Source of the DNA: Pseudoxanthomonas winnipegensis
GTDB lineage: Bacteria > Pseudomonadota > Gammaproteobacteria > Xanthomonadales > Xanthomonadaceae
Direction of reading: 5' to 3'
DNA: 64,000 nucleotides
NCBI RefSeq assembly: GCF_004283755.1
Contig: NZ_SHMH01000005.1
Coordinates: forward strand, 248,001 to 312,000
In this document: piece after piece, positions 39,738 to 49,024 of the stretch
How positions within the stretch are numbered: position 1 is the first letter of the stretch
Layout of the letters: each line of letters begins with the position of its first letter
The notes under the pieces: generated by a model
Database searches by the model: none
What the model was told of the DNA's origin: nothing
Seen by the model: the letters and a program-made list of their open reading frames with translations, nothing else
Position numbers and translations under genes: made by a program

Positions 39738-40976
39738 TTACTTGGCCTGGTCTTGCGCAGGCTGCTGGGTGTCGCCCTGCTTGGCGTCGGCGCCCGCGGC
39801 GGCGGGCTGCTGGGGCTTGCCGCCGGCCTGCTGCTGGCTGGCCGCCAGGGCCTGCGCGTAGGGCACGGCCTTGACCTGGCCGCCTTCCTTGGCCTTCTGC
39901 AGGCCGACGCCGATCACGCGGTCGCCGGTCTTCAGGCCGCCGGTGACGACCCACTTGTGGTCCACCGAGGTGGTTTCCATCTGCACGTCCTTGCGCACGA
40001 CCTTGCCGTCGGCACCGACGACCAGGGCGTAGGCGCCATTGGTGTCGCGCTGGATGGCCTCCTGCGGCACCAGGTACACGCCGCTGCGCGTGCCCAGGTC
40101 GGCCTCGACGGTGACGAAGCTGCCGGGCAGCAGCGCCTTGTCGGGGTTGGGCACGGTGGCGCGCAGCGAGACCGTGCCGGTGGCCTGGTCGACCACCACG
40201 TCGGAGAAGCCCAGCGTGCCGACCTGGTCGTAGACCTGGCCGTTGGGGAGCTTGATCTTGACCTTGGTGTCCTTGGTGTCGGTCAGGCTGACGCTGCCCT
40301 GGCCCTGGGCCTGGCGCAGCGACTGCAGCTCGGAGGAACTCATGGTGAAGTTGACGTAGAGCGGATCGATCTGGTCCACGGTGGTCAGCAGGGTCACGCC
40401 CTCGGCGCCGACCAGCGCGCCCTCGGTGACCTGCTGCTTGCCGGCGCGGCCGGAGATCGGCGCGGTGACGTTGGCATAGCCCAGGTTGATCTGGGCGTTG
40501 GTCACCGCGGCCTTGGCCTGCTGCAGGGCGGCCGCGGCGCTGCGCTCGGCGGCCTCGGCGTCGTCCAGGTCGGACTGGGACACGTACTGCTGCGGGGCCA
40601 GCTTGCGGGCGCGCTCGGCGGCGATGTGCGCGTTGGTGTAGGTGGCCTGGGCCGAGGCCTGCTGGCCCTGGGCCGAGCTGAGGTCGGCCTGCAGCGGCGC
40701 CGGGTCGATCTTGAACAGCACCTGGCCTTCCTTCACGTCGGTGCCTTCCTCGTAGACGCGCTTGAGCAGCACGCCGGGCACGCGGGCACGCACGTCGGCG
40801 CTTCGCACCGGCGCCAGGCGACCGCTGAGCGCGCGGGTCAGCGGCACGCTGGTCGGCTGCACGTCGATCACGCCCACTTCCGGCGGCGGCGGAGCCTGCT
40901 GCTCCTCCTTCTTGCAGGCGGCCAGGGCCAGCATGAGAGCGAGGCTGAGCAGGAGCGGGCGGGTTGGGGCGGTCAT
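39738..40976 (-). CDS. RND efflux periplasmic adaptor, lipoprotein (AcrA/MexA type)
   Basis: This 412-residue membrane-fusion protein bridges the permease and outer-membrane channel. It has a lipobox ending LALAAC with Cys21 acylated, a lipoyl-like and alpha-hairpin region (about 60-210, with YEEGTDVKEGQVLFKIDPAPLQ), beta-barrel and membrane-proximal domains, and a low-complexity Gln/Ala/Pro tail of about 45 residues. The start at 40976 is fixed by the signal peptide. It lies between the TetR gene and the permease gene in one operon. Confidence 0.95.
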   Translation of the reverse strand: MTAPTRPLLLSLALMLALAACKKEEQQAPPPPEVGVIDVQPTSVPLTRALSGRLAPVRSADVRARVPGVLLKRVYEEGTDVKEGQVLFKIDPAPLQADLSSAQGQQASAQATYTNAHIAAERARKLAPQQYVSQSDLDDAEAAERSAAAALQQAKAAVTNAQINLGYANVTAPISGRAGKQQVTEGALVGAEGVTLLTTVDQIDPLYVNFTMSSSELQSLRQAQGQGSVSLTDTKDTKVKIKLPNGQVYDQVGTLGFSDVVVDQATGTVSLRATVPNPDKALLPGSFVTVEADLGTRSGVYLVPQEAIQRDTNGAYALVVGADGKVVRKDVQMETTSVDHKWVVTGGLKTGDRVIGVGLQKAKEGGQVKAVPYAQALAASQQQAGGKPQQPAAAGADAKQGDTQQPAQDQAK

Positions 40977-41031
40977 GGGAGAGGGCTCCGGAAAAACTGA
41001 AGGGTGGTGAGGTGGCAGGAAGTGGGCGGCG

Positions 41032-41661
41032 CTAGCAGCGGCAGCGGGCGGCGTGTGCGTCGGGCGCGAAGGCGCGCAGGAAGGCGTCGACCGCGCGGCT
41101 CGCCCAGGCGCGGCGCGCGGCGGGCAACCGCTGCGGCTCGGCGAAGCGCACGCGCTCCAGGTCCAGGCCGAGCAGCATGCCGAACAGCAGTTCGGCCGAC
41201 GCGTGCGGATCGTCATGCCTCAGCAGGCCGGCCTGCATGGCCTGGGACAGCCATTGGGCCAGATGCTGATGCAGGCGCTCGCCGCCATCGCGCCAGATGC
41301 CGCGGGCTTCGTCGGGGAACTGCGGCGACTCGGCGCTGAACAACCGGCAGGCCGCGACCACGTCGGGCTCGGCCAGCCGCTCGAGATATTCCTCGGCGAA
41401 GGCCAGCAGCGGCGCACGCACGCCATCCTCGAAACTTCCCAGCCGCGCGGTGGTCAGCTGCAACTGCTCGTGCATCAGATCCCGCAACAGCGCGTGCTTG
41501 CTGCCGAACTGCGAATACAGCGTCTGCTTGGAGCAGCCGGCGCGCTGGGCGAGCGCATCCATGCTCACGCGAAAACCTTGCTCGGCCATCAGGGCGCGCA
41601 TGGCAGTAAAGACCCGCTGGCGTCGCTCGGCTGCGGTCGGAGTGGCGTCAGACAGGCTCAT
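41032..41661 (-). CDS. TetR-family repressor of the efflux operon
   Basis: This 209-residue regulator has an N-terminal helix-turn-helix (about 12-58, with VSMDALAQRAGCSKQTLYSQFGSK) and an all-helical ligand domain containing LFSAESPQFPDEAR, as in AcrR-like pump regulators. It is the first gene of the operon with the adaptor and permease behind it (55-base gap). A perfect CTGGAC-N6-GTCCAG palindrome begins 6 bases before its start codon, so it should repress itself and the pump until a drug or metabolite binds. Confidence 0.9.
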   Translation of the reverse strand: MSLSDATPTAAERRQRVFTAMRALMAEQGFRVSMDALAQRAGCSKQTLYSQFGSKHALLRDLMHEQLQLTTARLGSFEDGVRAPLLAFAEEYLERLAEPDVVAACRLFSAESPQFPDEARGIWRDGGERLHQHLAQWLSQAMQAGLLRHDDPHASAELLFGMLLGLDLERVRFAEPQRLPAARRAWASRAVDAFLRAFAPDAHAARCRC

Positions 41662-41967
41662 GGGGGCTGGACTATACCGTCCAGTTCAGAATTTGAATAC
41701 CCCGAAAATGCAGTCGCGAGGCGGTTTATCCGCGCTTGTGAAGATCAAGTGATGAGGCGGTGACGGGATCGACATGCAATGACCGTTTATCCGCGCGTCG
41801 AGCAAACGCGTCAGCGCCTGACGCACGGCTTCCAAGGCTTGCAAACGCGCTGGAAGTGTGAGCAATCGGCATGCGCTCAAGTCGATCGATCATGATGCCG
41901 CGCAACACGAAGGTTTAAGAGAGCAGGCCTACAATGCGCGATTAACTTCCTCGATGTAAGCGACTGT
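41662..41967. other. 306-base divergent intergenic region (TetR / GDH)
   Basis: It contains the TetR operator at its left end, a 12-base direct repeat GTTTATCCGCGC at 41724-41735 and 41785-41796, and TACAAT (41930-41935), a possible -10 element 33 bases before the GDH start. A good -35 is not evident. No gene is seen. Confidence 0.5.
41667..41684 (-). promoter_or_regulatory. TetR operator of the efflux operon
   Basis: CTGGAC-TATACC-GTCCAG is a perfect palindrome with a six-base centre directly upstream of the TetR gene start. Its size, position and TATAC centre match operators of AcrR/TtgR-type pump repressors. Confidence 0.65.
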
Positions 41968-44900
41968 ATGAGCACCACCGGCAGCAGGCTCCGCAATAAA
42001 TCCGCTTCGACCTCCAAGGCCGCCTCGGCCCCGCCCTCAGGCAAGTCCAGCAGCAAGCCCGCCAAGGCCATCGCGCCGTCGGCCAAGCCCGTTCCCGCAA
42101 CCCCGCCCAAGCCGCGCGCTACGAAGGCCGGCGCGTCCACCCCAGCGTTCTCGCTGCAGCCCATCCACGACGCCTTGAAGACGCTGGTGCCCAGCGCCAA
42201 GCGCGAGCAGGCCAAGGTCTTCGCCGATGCCTTCTACCGGCGCATGGAGCAGGACGAGTTCCCGCACCACAGCGCGCAGGGCTGGGCCGCGATGGCGGTG
42301 GACATGCTGGAGTTCGCCCGCGTGCGCAAGCCCGGCACGGCCAATGTGCGCGTGTTCAACGCCAGCGCCAAGGCCAATGGCTGGGAGTCCTCGCACTCGG
42401 TGCTGCAGATCGTCAACGACGACATGCCCTTCCTGGTCGATTCGGTGAGCATGGCCCTGGCCGGCATGGGCGTGGGCGTACATGTGCTGGGCCATCCGGT
42501 GGTGCGTTTCGAGCGCGACAAGTCGGGCAAGGCCACGGCGGTGGGCGAGGGCAAGGCCGAGTCGCTGATGATGCTGGAGATCGACCGCCAGCCGGCCGAG
42601 GCGATGCCGCGCATCGAGGCCGAGATCCGCCGCGTGCTGGCCGAGGTGCGTCAGATCGTCGGCGACTGGAGCGCGATGCGCGAGAAGATGCTGGCCGTGG
42701 CCGAGGACCTGGCCACGCGCCGCATGCCGGTCTCCGATGGCATGCGCCGCGAGACGCAGGAATTCCTGCAGTGGGCCGCCAACGACCACTTCACCTTCTT
42801 CGGCTATCGCGAGTACCGCGTGCAGAAGCAGGGCGGCGAGGAAGTGCTGGTGCCGCAGGAGGACACCAGCCTGGGCCTGATGCGGGGCCATGCCTCGGGC
42901 AAGCCGCGCGCGGTGCGCTCGCTGGCCGCCAACCTGCTCAACGAGGCCGGCGAAGCCGAGGCGATGATCCTGACCAAGACCAATGCGCGCGCCACGGTGC
43001 ATCGCAAGGGTTACATGGACTACATCGGCGTGCTGTCCTTCGACGCCAACGGCCGCATCACCGGCGAGCAGCGCTTCCTGGGCCTGTTCACCTCCAGCGC
43101 CTACAACCGCCGCCCGTGGGAGATCCCGCTGGTGCGCGAGCGCCACGAGCACGTCATGCGCCAGTCCGGCCTGTCGCCCAACAGCCATAGCGGCAAGGCG
43201 CTGCGCCATATCCTGGAGACGCTGCCGCGCGAGGAACTGTTCCAGTCGCGCCAGGACGAGCTGGCGCGCACCGCGATGGGCATCCTGGGCCTGCAGGAGC
43301 GCGTGCGCAGCAAGCTGTTCCTGCGCCGCGATCGCTACGGGCGTTTCTGGTCGGCGCTGGTCTACGTGCCGCGCGACCGCTTCAACACCCAGCTGCGCCT
43401 GCGCATCGAGACGCTGATGAAGGAGGCCTTGCACGGCGACGCGGTCGACACCACCGTGCAGCTGGGCGAATCGCCGCTGGCGCAGCTGCACCTGACCGTG
43501 CGCCCGCGCCCGGGCGAGGAGGTCAGCGTCGATGCGGCCGAGCTGGAGTCGCGCCTGTCGCATCTGCTGCGCAACTGGCAGGATGACCTGCGCGAGACGC
43601 TGATCCAGCGCCACGGCGAGGCGCGCGGACTGGCGCTGGCGTCCAGCTTCGGCCGGGCGCTGCCGCAGTACTACATCGAGAACGTGTCCACCGAGCTGGC
43701 CGCCGACGACGTCGAGCGCCTGGCCCAGCTCAAGGACGCCGACGACCTGCGCCTGAGCCTGTACCGCTCGCCGCGGCACCGCGCCGGCGAAGGCGCGCTG
43801 CGCCTGAATCTCTATCACCTGGGCATCGACATCCCGCTGTCCGACGCGCTGCCGCTGATGGAGAACATGGGCCTACGCGTGATCTCCGAGCATCCCTTCC
43901 GCCTCGATCTGGACGGGCGCGTGGCCTACATCCAGGAGTTCGAGGTCGAGCCGGCCGGCGGCGACATCGACGTGGCCGCGCGCGCGGAGGATTTCGACGA
44001 GGCCTTCGCCCGCGTCTGGCGTGGCGACGCCGAGAACGACCGCTTCAACCGCCTGGTGCTGCGTGCCGGCCTGAGCTGGCGCCAGGTCGCGGTGCTGCGC
44101 GGTTACACCAAGTACCTGCTGCAGACCGGCGTGCCCTTCACCCAGGCTTCGGTCGAGGACACGCTGGGCCGCTACCCGCTGCTGGCCGCGCTGCTGGTGC
44201 GGCTGTTCGAGGTGCGCTTCGACCCGACGCTGGACGGCAAGGCCAAGGCGCGCGACAGCAAGCGTGCGCAAGAAGCGGCGCAGGCGCTGCTGGCCCTGGC
44301 CGACACGGCCGACGAGGACACGCACAAGGCGCTGCAGGCCCTCGCACAGGCCGCCACCCAGTCGCGCGACGCGCAGACCGAGGCCGTGCATGCGGCCATG
44401 CTCAAGCTGCTCGACGGCGTCTCCAGCCTGGACGACGACCGCATCCTGCGCAGCCTGATGGGCACCATCGAGGCCACGCTGCGCACCAGCTACTACCAGG
44501 TCGACAAGGACGGCGCGCCGGCGCACACGATCAGCTTCAAGTTCGATTCGGCCAAGGTGCCCGACCTGCCCAAGCCGCGCCCGTACCGCGAGATCTTCGT
44601 CTGCGGCCCGCGCGTGGAAGGCGTGCACCTGCGCTTCGGCGCGGTGGCGCGCGGCGGCCTGCGCTGGTCCGACCGCCGCGACGACTTCCGCACCGAGGTG
44701 CTGGGCCTGGTCAAGGCGCAGATGGTGAAGAACACGGTGATCGTGCCGGTCGGCGCCAAGGGCGGCTTCTACGTCAAGCAGTCGCCGGCCAGCGGCGAGC
44801 GCGACGCGGTCATGGCCGAGGGCATCGCCTGCTACAAGATGTTCATCCAGGGCCTGCTGGACATCACCGACAACATCGTCGGCGGCAAGATCGTGCCGCC

Positions 44901-47037
44901 GGTGGACGTGGTGCGCCACGACGCCGACGACCCGTACCTGGTGGTCGCCGCCGACAAGGGCACGGCCACCTTCTCCGATATCGCCAATGGCCTGGCCATC
45001 GACCACGGCTTCTGGCTGGGCGATGCCTTCGCCTCGGGTGGCTCGGTGGGCTACGACCACAAGGGCATGGGCATCACCGCCAAGGGCGCGTGGGAATCGG
45101 TCAAGCGCCACTTCCGCGCCCTGGGCCGCGATTGCCAGACCCAGGACTTCACCGTGGTCGGCATCGGCGACATGTCCGGCGACGTGTTCGGCAATGGCAT
45201 GCTGCTGTCCGAACACATCCGCCTGGTGGCCGCCTTCGATCACCGCCATATCTTCCTGGATCCCAATCCGGATGCGGCCAGGTCCTTCGCCGAGCGCGCG
45301 CGCATGTTCAAGCTGCCGCGCTCGTCCTGGGCCGACTACGACACCAAGCTGATCTCGGCCGGCGGCGGCGTGTTCCCGCGCACGCTCAAGACCATCCCGC
45401 TGAGCCCGCAGGTCAAGCAGGCGCTGGGGTTGGACGCGGGCATCGCCGCGCTGTCGCCGACCGAACTGCTCAGCGCCATCCTCAAGGCGCCTGTGGACCT
45501 GCTGTGGAACGGCGGCATCGGCACCTACGTCAAGTCCGCGCAGGAGAGCAATGCCGATGTCGGCGACCGCGCCAACAACGCGCTGCGCGTCAACGGCGGC
45601 CAGCTGCGCTGCAAGGTGGTGGGCGAGGGCGGCAACCTGGGCCTGACCCAGCTGGGCCGCATCGAGGCGGCGCAGAACGGCGTGCTGCTCAACACCGACT
45701 TCATCGACAACTCCGCCGGCGTGGACACCTCCGACCACGAGGTCAACATCAAGATCCTGCTCGACGGCGTGGTGCGGCAGAAGAAGCTCACCGAAGCGGC
45801 GCGCAACACCCTGCTGGCCAGCATGACCGACGAGGTGGGCCAGCTGGTGCTGACCGACAACTACCGCCAGAACCAGGCGCTGAGCCTGATGGAGCGCATG
45901 AGCGTCTCGCGCCTGGGCTCCAAGCAGCATTTCGTACAGGTGCTGGAGGCGCGCGGCCTGCTGGACCGGCAGATCGAATACCTGCCCAGCGACGCCGAGT
46001 TCGCCGACCGCAAGGCGCGTGGGCTGGGCCTGACCCGGCCGGAGCTGTCGGTGCTGCTGTCCTATTCCAAGCTGGTGGCCTTCGCCGAGCTGCTGCACAC
46101 CGACATCCCCGAGGATCCGTACCTGTCCAAGGAGCTGCAGCGCTACTTCCCGCAGCCGCTGCAGAAGAAGTACGCCGCGCAGATGGAGCAGCACCGCCTC
46201 AAGCGCGAGATCATCGCCACCGCGGTGACCAACTCGACCATCAACCGCATGGGCGCCACCTTCCTGCTGCGCATGCAGGAGGACACCGGCCGCGACATCG
46301 GCGAGGTCGCCAAGGCCTACACCATCACCCGCGAGACACTGGACGCGCGGGCGCTGTGGGCGCAGATCGATGCCCTGGACGGCAAGGTGGCCGAGGCGGT
46401 GCAGATCGACGCCCTGCAGGTGATCTGGAAGCTGCAGCGCAGCTTCACCCGCTGGCTGCTGACCCGCACCGGACCGATTCCGGCCATCGCCACGGCGGTG
46501 GAGCGCTACCACGCCGGCTTCAACGACATCCGCGCGGCCGACGGCGTGCTGCCCGATTCGCTGCGGCCGGCCTACGAGGCCGCGCTGGCCGACTGGAAGG
46601 CCAAGGGCGTGCCCGATGCGCTGGCCGGCCAGCTGGCGGCCCTGCCGTACTTGGAGCCTTCGGCGGACATCATCGAACTGGCGCGCGCGCACAAGCTCTC
46701 GGCCGTGGCGGTGTCCAAGGTGTACTACCGCCTGGGCGATGCGCTGCACCTGCCTTGGCTGTTCGCGCAGATCGACGCGCTGCAGGTCGACGGCCGCTGG
46801 CATGCGGTGGCCCGTGGCGTGCTGCGCGACGAGCTCTCCGCCCATCTGCGCGCGATGACCGCGCAGGTGCTGGCCCTGCCCGGCGACAGCGCCGAGGCCA
46901 AGGTCGGGCGCTGGATGCAGCGCGACGATCCCACCCTGCGCTTCACCCGCTCCATGCTCGACGACATCGCCGCCCAGCGCACGCTGGACTACCCGACCGC
47001 CTCGGTCGCGGTGCAGCGCCTGTCGCAGCTGACCTGA
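41968..47037 (+). CDS. gdhB: NAD-specific glutamate dehydrogenase, giant (GDH-180) type
   Basis: This 1689-residue enzyme oxidatively deaminates glutamate to 2-oxoglutarate, feeding amino-acid carbon into the TCA cycle. Residues 1-50 form a Ser/Ala/Lys/Pro-rich leader. A long N-terminal region with ACT-like regulatory segments follows (about 60-700). The catalytic domain (about 830-1350) shows the substrate lysine region RGGLRWSDRRDDFRTEV, PVGAKGGFYVK, and the NAD-binding stretch GIGDMSGDVFGNGML. A helical C-terminal domain ends the protein. Members are allosteric hexamers or tetramers. The gene stands alone and ends at a hairpin terminator. Confidence 0.96.
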   Translation: MSTTGSRLRNKSASTSKAASAPPSGKSSSKPAKAIAPSAKPVPATPPKPRATKAGASTPAFSLQPIHDALKTLVPSAKREQAKVFADAFYRRMEQDEFPHHSAQGWAAMAVDMLEFARVRKPGTANVRVFNASAKANGWESSHSVLQIVNDDMPFLVDSVSMALAGMGVGVHVLGHPVVRFERDKSGKATAVGEGKAESLMMLEIDRQPAEAMPRIEAEIRRVLAEVRQIVGDWSAMREKMLAVAEDLATRRMPVSDGMRRETQEFLQWAANDHFTFFGYREYRVQKQGGEEVLVPQEDTSLGLMRGHASGKPRAVRSLAANLLNEAGEAEAMILTKTNARATVHRKGYMDYIGVLSFDANGRITGEQRFLGLFTSSAYNRRPWEIPLVRERHEHVMRQSGLSPNSHSGKALRHILETLPREELFQSRQDELARTAMGILGLQERVRSKLFLRRDRYGRFWSALVYVPRDRFNTQLRLRIETLMKEALHGDAVDTTVQLGESPLAQLHLTVRPRPGEEVSVDAAELESRLSHLLRNWQDDLRETLIQRHGEARGLALASSFGRALPQYYIENVSTELAADDVERLAQLKDADDLRLSLYRSPRHRAGEGALRLNLYHLGIDIPLSDALPLMENMGLRVISEHPFRLDLDGRVAYIQEFEVEPAGGDIDVAARAEDFDEAFARVWRGDAENDRFNRLVLRAGLSWRQVAVLRGYTKYLLQTGVPFTQASVEDTLGRYPLLAALLVRLFEVRFDPTLDGKAKARDSKRAQEAAQALLALADTADEDTHKALQALAQAATQSRDAQTEAVHAAMLKLLDGVSSLDDDRILRSLMGTIEATLRTSYYQVDKDGAPAHTISFKFDSAKVPDLPKPRPYREIFVCGPRVEGVHLRFGAVARGGLRWSDRRDDFRTEVLGLVKAQMVKNTVIVPVGAKGGFYVKQSPASGERDAVMAEGIACYKMFIQGLLDITDNIVGGKIVPPVDVVRHDADDPYLVVAADKGTATFSDIANGLAIDHGFWLGDAFASGGSVGYDHKGMGITAKGAWESVKRHFRALGRDCQTQDFTVVGIGDMSGDVFGNGMLLSEHIRLVAAFDHRHIFLDPNPDAARSFAERARMFKLPRSSWADYDTKLISAGGGVFPRTLKTIPLSPQVKQALGLDAGIAALSPTELLSAILKAPVDLLWNGGIGTYVKSAQESNADVGDRANNALRVNGGQLRCKVVGEGGNLGLTQLGRIEAAQNGVLLNTDFIDNSAGVDTSDHEVNIKILLDGVVRQKKLTEAARNTLLASMTDEVGQLVLTDNYRQNQALSLMERMSVSRLGSKQHFVQVLEARGLLDRQIEYLPSDAEFADRKARGLGLTRPELSVLLSYSKLVAFAELLHTDIPEDPYLSKELQRYFPQPLQKKYAAQMEQHRLKREIIATAVTNSTINRMGATFLLRMQEDTGRDIGEVAKAYTITRETLDARALWAQIDALDGKVAEAVQIDALQVIWKLQRSFTRWLLTRTGPIPAIATAVERYHAGFNDIRAADGVLPDSLRPAYEAALADWKAKGVPDALAGQLAALPYLEPSADIIELARAHKLSAVAVSKVYYRLGDALHLPWLFAQIDALQVDGRWHAVARGVLRDELSAHLRAMTAQVLALPGDSAEAKVGRWMQRDDPTLRFTRSMLDDIAAQRTLDYPTASVAVQRLSQLT

Positions 47038-47060
47038 TCCAGGCCAGCCGAGAAAGGCAT

Positions 47061-47097
47061 GCGGGGCCGGGTGGCGACACCTGGCCCCGCTTGTTTT
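47061..47097 (+). terminator. terminator of the GDH gene
   Basis: GCGGGGCC and GGCCCCGC form the outer stem, extended by GGGT/ACCT pairing, and are followed by TTGTTTT. It lies 24 bases past the stop codon. Confidence 0.8.
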
Positions 47098-47153
47098 GGG
47101 TCGGTTGAAAACGCAACACGCGCCGCGGGCGGGCGCCGGGTATCCTTCACCGC

Positions 47154-47921
47154 ATGACCGCGCCGCGCCTTGCCTTCCTCGCCAGCCATACCGAAGCCGC
47201 ACAGCAGGCCCTGGCCGAACTGAGCCAGCGCTACGGCCAGCATGCCCCCGACCAGGCCGACATCCTGGTTCCACTGGGCGGCGATGGCTTCATGCTGCAG
47301 ACCCTCCACCGCCACGGCCTGCTCGGCAAGCCGGTGTTCGGCATGAAGCTGGGCACGGTCGGCTTCCTGATGAACCACCACCGCGACGACGATCTGCCGG
47401 CGCGCATCGCCGCGGCCGAGCCGACCAAGCTGCGCCCGCTGGAGATGCGCGCGCAGACCGAGTCTGGCATCGAGGTGACCTCGCTGGCCTACAACGAGGT
47501 CTCGCTGCTGCGCCAGACCCGGCAGGCCGCGCAGCTGCGCGTGGATCTCAACGGCCAGACCCGCATCGAGGAGATGACCGGCGACGGCGTGCTGGTGGCC
47601 ACGCCGGCCGGCAGCACGGCCTACAACTATTCCGCGCATGGCCCGATCCTGCCGCTGGGCAGCCACACCATCGCCCTGACCCCGATCGCGCCCTACCGCC
47701 CGCGGCGCTGGCGCGGGGCCATCCTCAAGGCCGACACCGAGGTGCGCATCCAGGTGCTGGACCCGTACAAGCGCCCGGTCAGCGCCACCGCCGATTCGCA
47801 CGAGTTCCGCAACGTCACCGAGGTGACCATCCACGAATCGCGCACGCACACCGTGACCCTGCTGTTCGACCCGGAGCACAACCTGGAAGAGCGGATCCTG
47901 AGCGAACAGTTTCTGGTTTGA
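47154..47921 (+). CDS. nadK: NAD kinase
   Basis: This 255-residue cytoplasmic kinase makes NADP from NAD. The motif GGDG (42-45, PLGGDGFML) and the downstream signature [16 protein letters not shown] are intact, as is AYNEVSLLR, which binds NAD. The protein is shorter than the E. coli enzyme, as in other Xanthomonads. The next gene encodes a 5'-nucleotidase, 136 bases downstream on the same strand. Confidence 0.96.
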   Translation: MTAPRLAFLASHTEAAQQALAELSQRYGQHAPDQADILVPLGGDGFMLQTLHRHGLLGKPVFGMKLGTVGFLMNHHRDDDLPARIAAAEPTKLRPLEMRAQTESGIEVTSLAYNEVSLLRQTRQAAQLRVDLNGQTRIEEMTGDGVLVATPAGSTAYNYSAHGPILPLGSHTIALTPIAPYRPRRWRGAILKADTEVRIQVLDPYKRPVSATADSHEFRNVTEVTIHESRTHTVTLLFDPEHNLEERILSEQFLV

Positions 47922-48012
47922 GGCGGTGCCAGCGGCAAGGGCCCAGAGGCCAGAGCCCGCAAAAACACCGCGACCACTGGCAGCTCGACCATTCGCAGCC
48001 ACCAACCAAATC

Positions 48013-48053
48013 CTTCTGATCCCTAATCTCTAATCCCAAATCCCGAATCCCTG
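48013..48053. repeat. half copy of the heptamer repeat before the 5'-nucleotidase gene
   Basis: The complement reads as successive GGGATT-type heptamers (units ending CGGGATT, TGGGATT, AGAGATT, AGGGAT). The matching opposite arm is not recognisable. It stops 4 bases before the ATG at 48058, so it occupies the place of a ribosome-binding site. Confidence 0.6.
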
Positions 48054-48057
48054 CTAG

Positions 48058-49008
48058 ATGCCCGACAACAGCCCCCGCCTGCTCACCGTCGCCGTCACCT
48101 CGCGCGCCCTGTTCGACCTGGAGGAGAGCCACGCCCTGTGGCAGGCCGAAGGGCTGGACGCGTACGCCGCCTACCAGCGTGCGCACGAGGACGACGTGCT
48201 GGGGCCGGGCGTGGCCTTTACCGTGGTGCGCAAGCTGCTGGCGCTCAACCAGGGCGCGCCGGCCGATACGCCGCGCGTTGAGGTGATCCTGCTGTCGCGC
48301 AACTCGGCCGACACCGGCCTGCGCATCTTCAACTCGATCCAGCACTATGGCCTGGACATCGTGCGGGCCACCTTTACCGCCGGCGAGCCGACCTGGCCTT
48401 ACATCAAGCCGTTCGGCACCGATCTGTTCCTCTCGGCCAACCCCGACTCGGTGCGCAGCGCGCTCAGCCACGGCATCGCCGCTGCCACCATCCTGCCCAA
48501 GCCACCGGGCGAACGCGCCGAGGAGGCCGCCGCGGCGGCGGGGGAACTACCGGCGGGACGGCTGTCCAACCAGCTGCGCATCGCCTTCGACGGCGATGCG
48601 GTGATCTTCGGCGACGAGAGCGAACGCATCTCGCGCGAGCAGGGCGTGGAAGCCTTCGGCCGCCACGAGCAGGAGAAGGCGCGCGAACTGCTCTCCGGCG
48701 GCCCGTTCCGCGGCTTCCTCGCCGCGCTGCATCAGCTGCAGGCCGCCTTCCCGCCCGGCGAGCACGCGCCGATCCGCACGGCCCTGGTCACCGCACGCTC
48801 CGCGCCGGCGCATGAGCGCGTGATCCGCACCCTGCGCGAGTGGGGCGTGCGTCTGGACGAGGCGCTGTTCCTGGGCGGCCGGCACAAGGGCCCGTTCCTG
48901 GCCGCCTTCGGCGCCGACATCTTCTTCGACGACTCGCAACACAACATCGACAGCGCCCATCCGCACACCGCGGCGGGGCATGTGCCGCATGGGGTGGCGA
49001 ACGAATAG
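48058..49008 (+). CDS. cytosolic 5'-nucleotidase (NT5C1-like)
   Basis: This 316-residue nucleotidase is related to animal cytosolic 5'-nucleotidase I. It contains LTVAVTSRALFDLEESHALW at the N-terminus, LSRNSADTGLRIFNSIQHYGLDI, the HAD-like loop LRIAFDGDAVIFGDESE near residue 175, and DIFFDDSQHNID near the end. It should hydrolyse AMP/IMP-like monophosphates. No clear ribosome-binding site precedes the ATG because repeat DNA lies there (48013-48053). It follows nadK, so both may deal with nucleotide turnover. Confidence 0.88.
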   Translation: MPDNSPRLLTVAVTSRALFDLEESHALWQAEGLDAYAAYQRAHEDDVLGPGVAFTVVRKLLALNQGAPADTPRVEVILLSRNSADTGLRIFNSIQHYGLDIVRATFTAGEPTWPYIKPFGTDLFLSANPDSVRSALSHGIAAATILPKPPGERAEEAAAAAGELPAGRLSNQLRIAFDGDAVIFGDESERISREQGVEAFGRHEQEKARELLSGGPFRGFLAALHQLQAAFPPGEHAPIRTALVTARSAPAHERVIRTLREWGVRLDEALFLGGRHKGPFLAAFGADIFFDDSQHNIDSAHPHTAAGHVPHGVANE

Positions 49009-49024
49009 GTGCGGAGCGTGATCG

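Noticed and set aside
36723..41000. 1425-residue open frame on the plus strand
   Set aside because: Antisense to the RND permease and adaptor genes; composition is that of a reverse-complement shadow.
43873..47274. 1133-residue open frame on the minus strand
   Set aside because: Antisense to the giant GDH, whose motifs are unmistakable on the plus strand.
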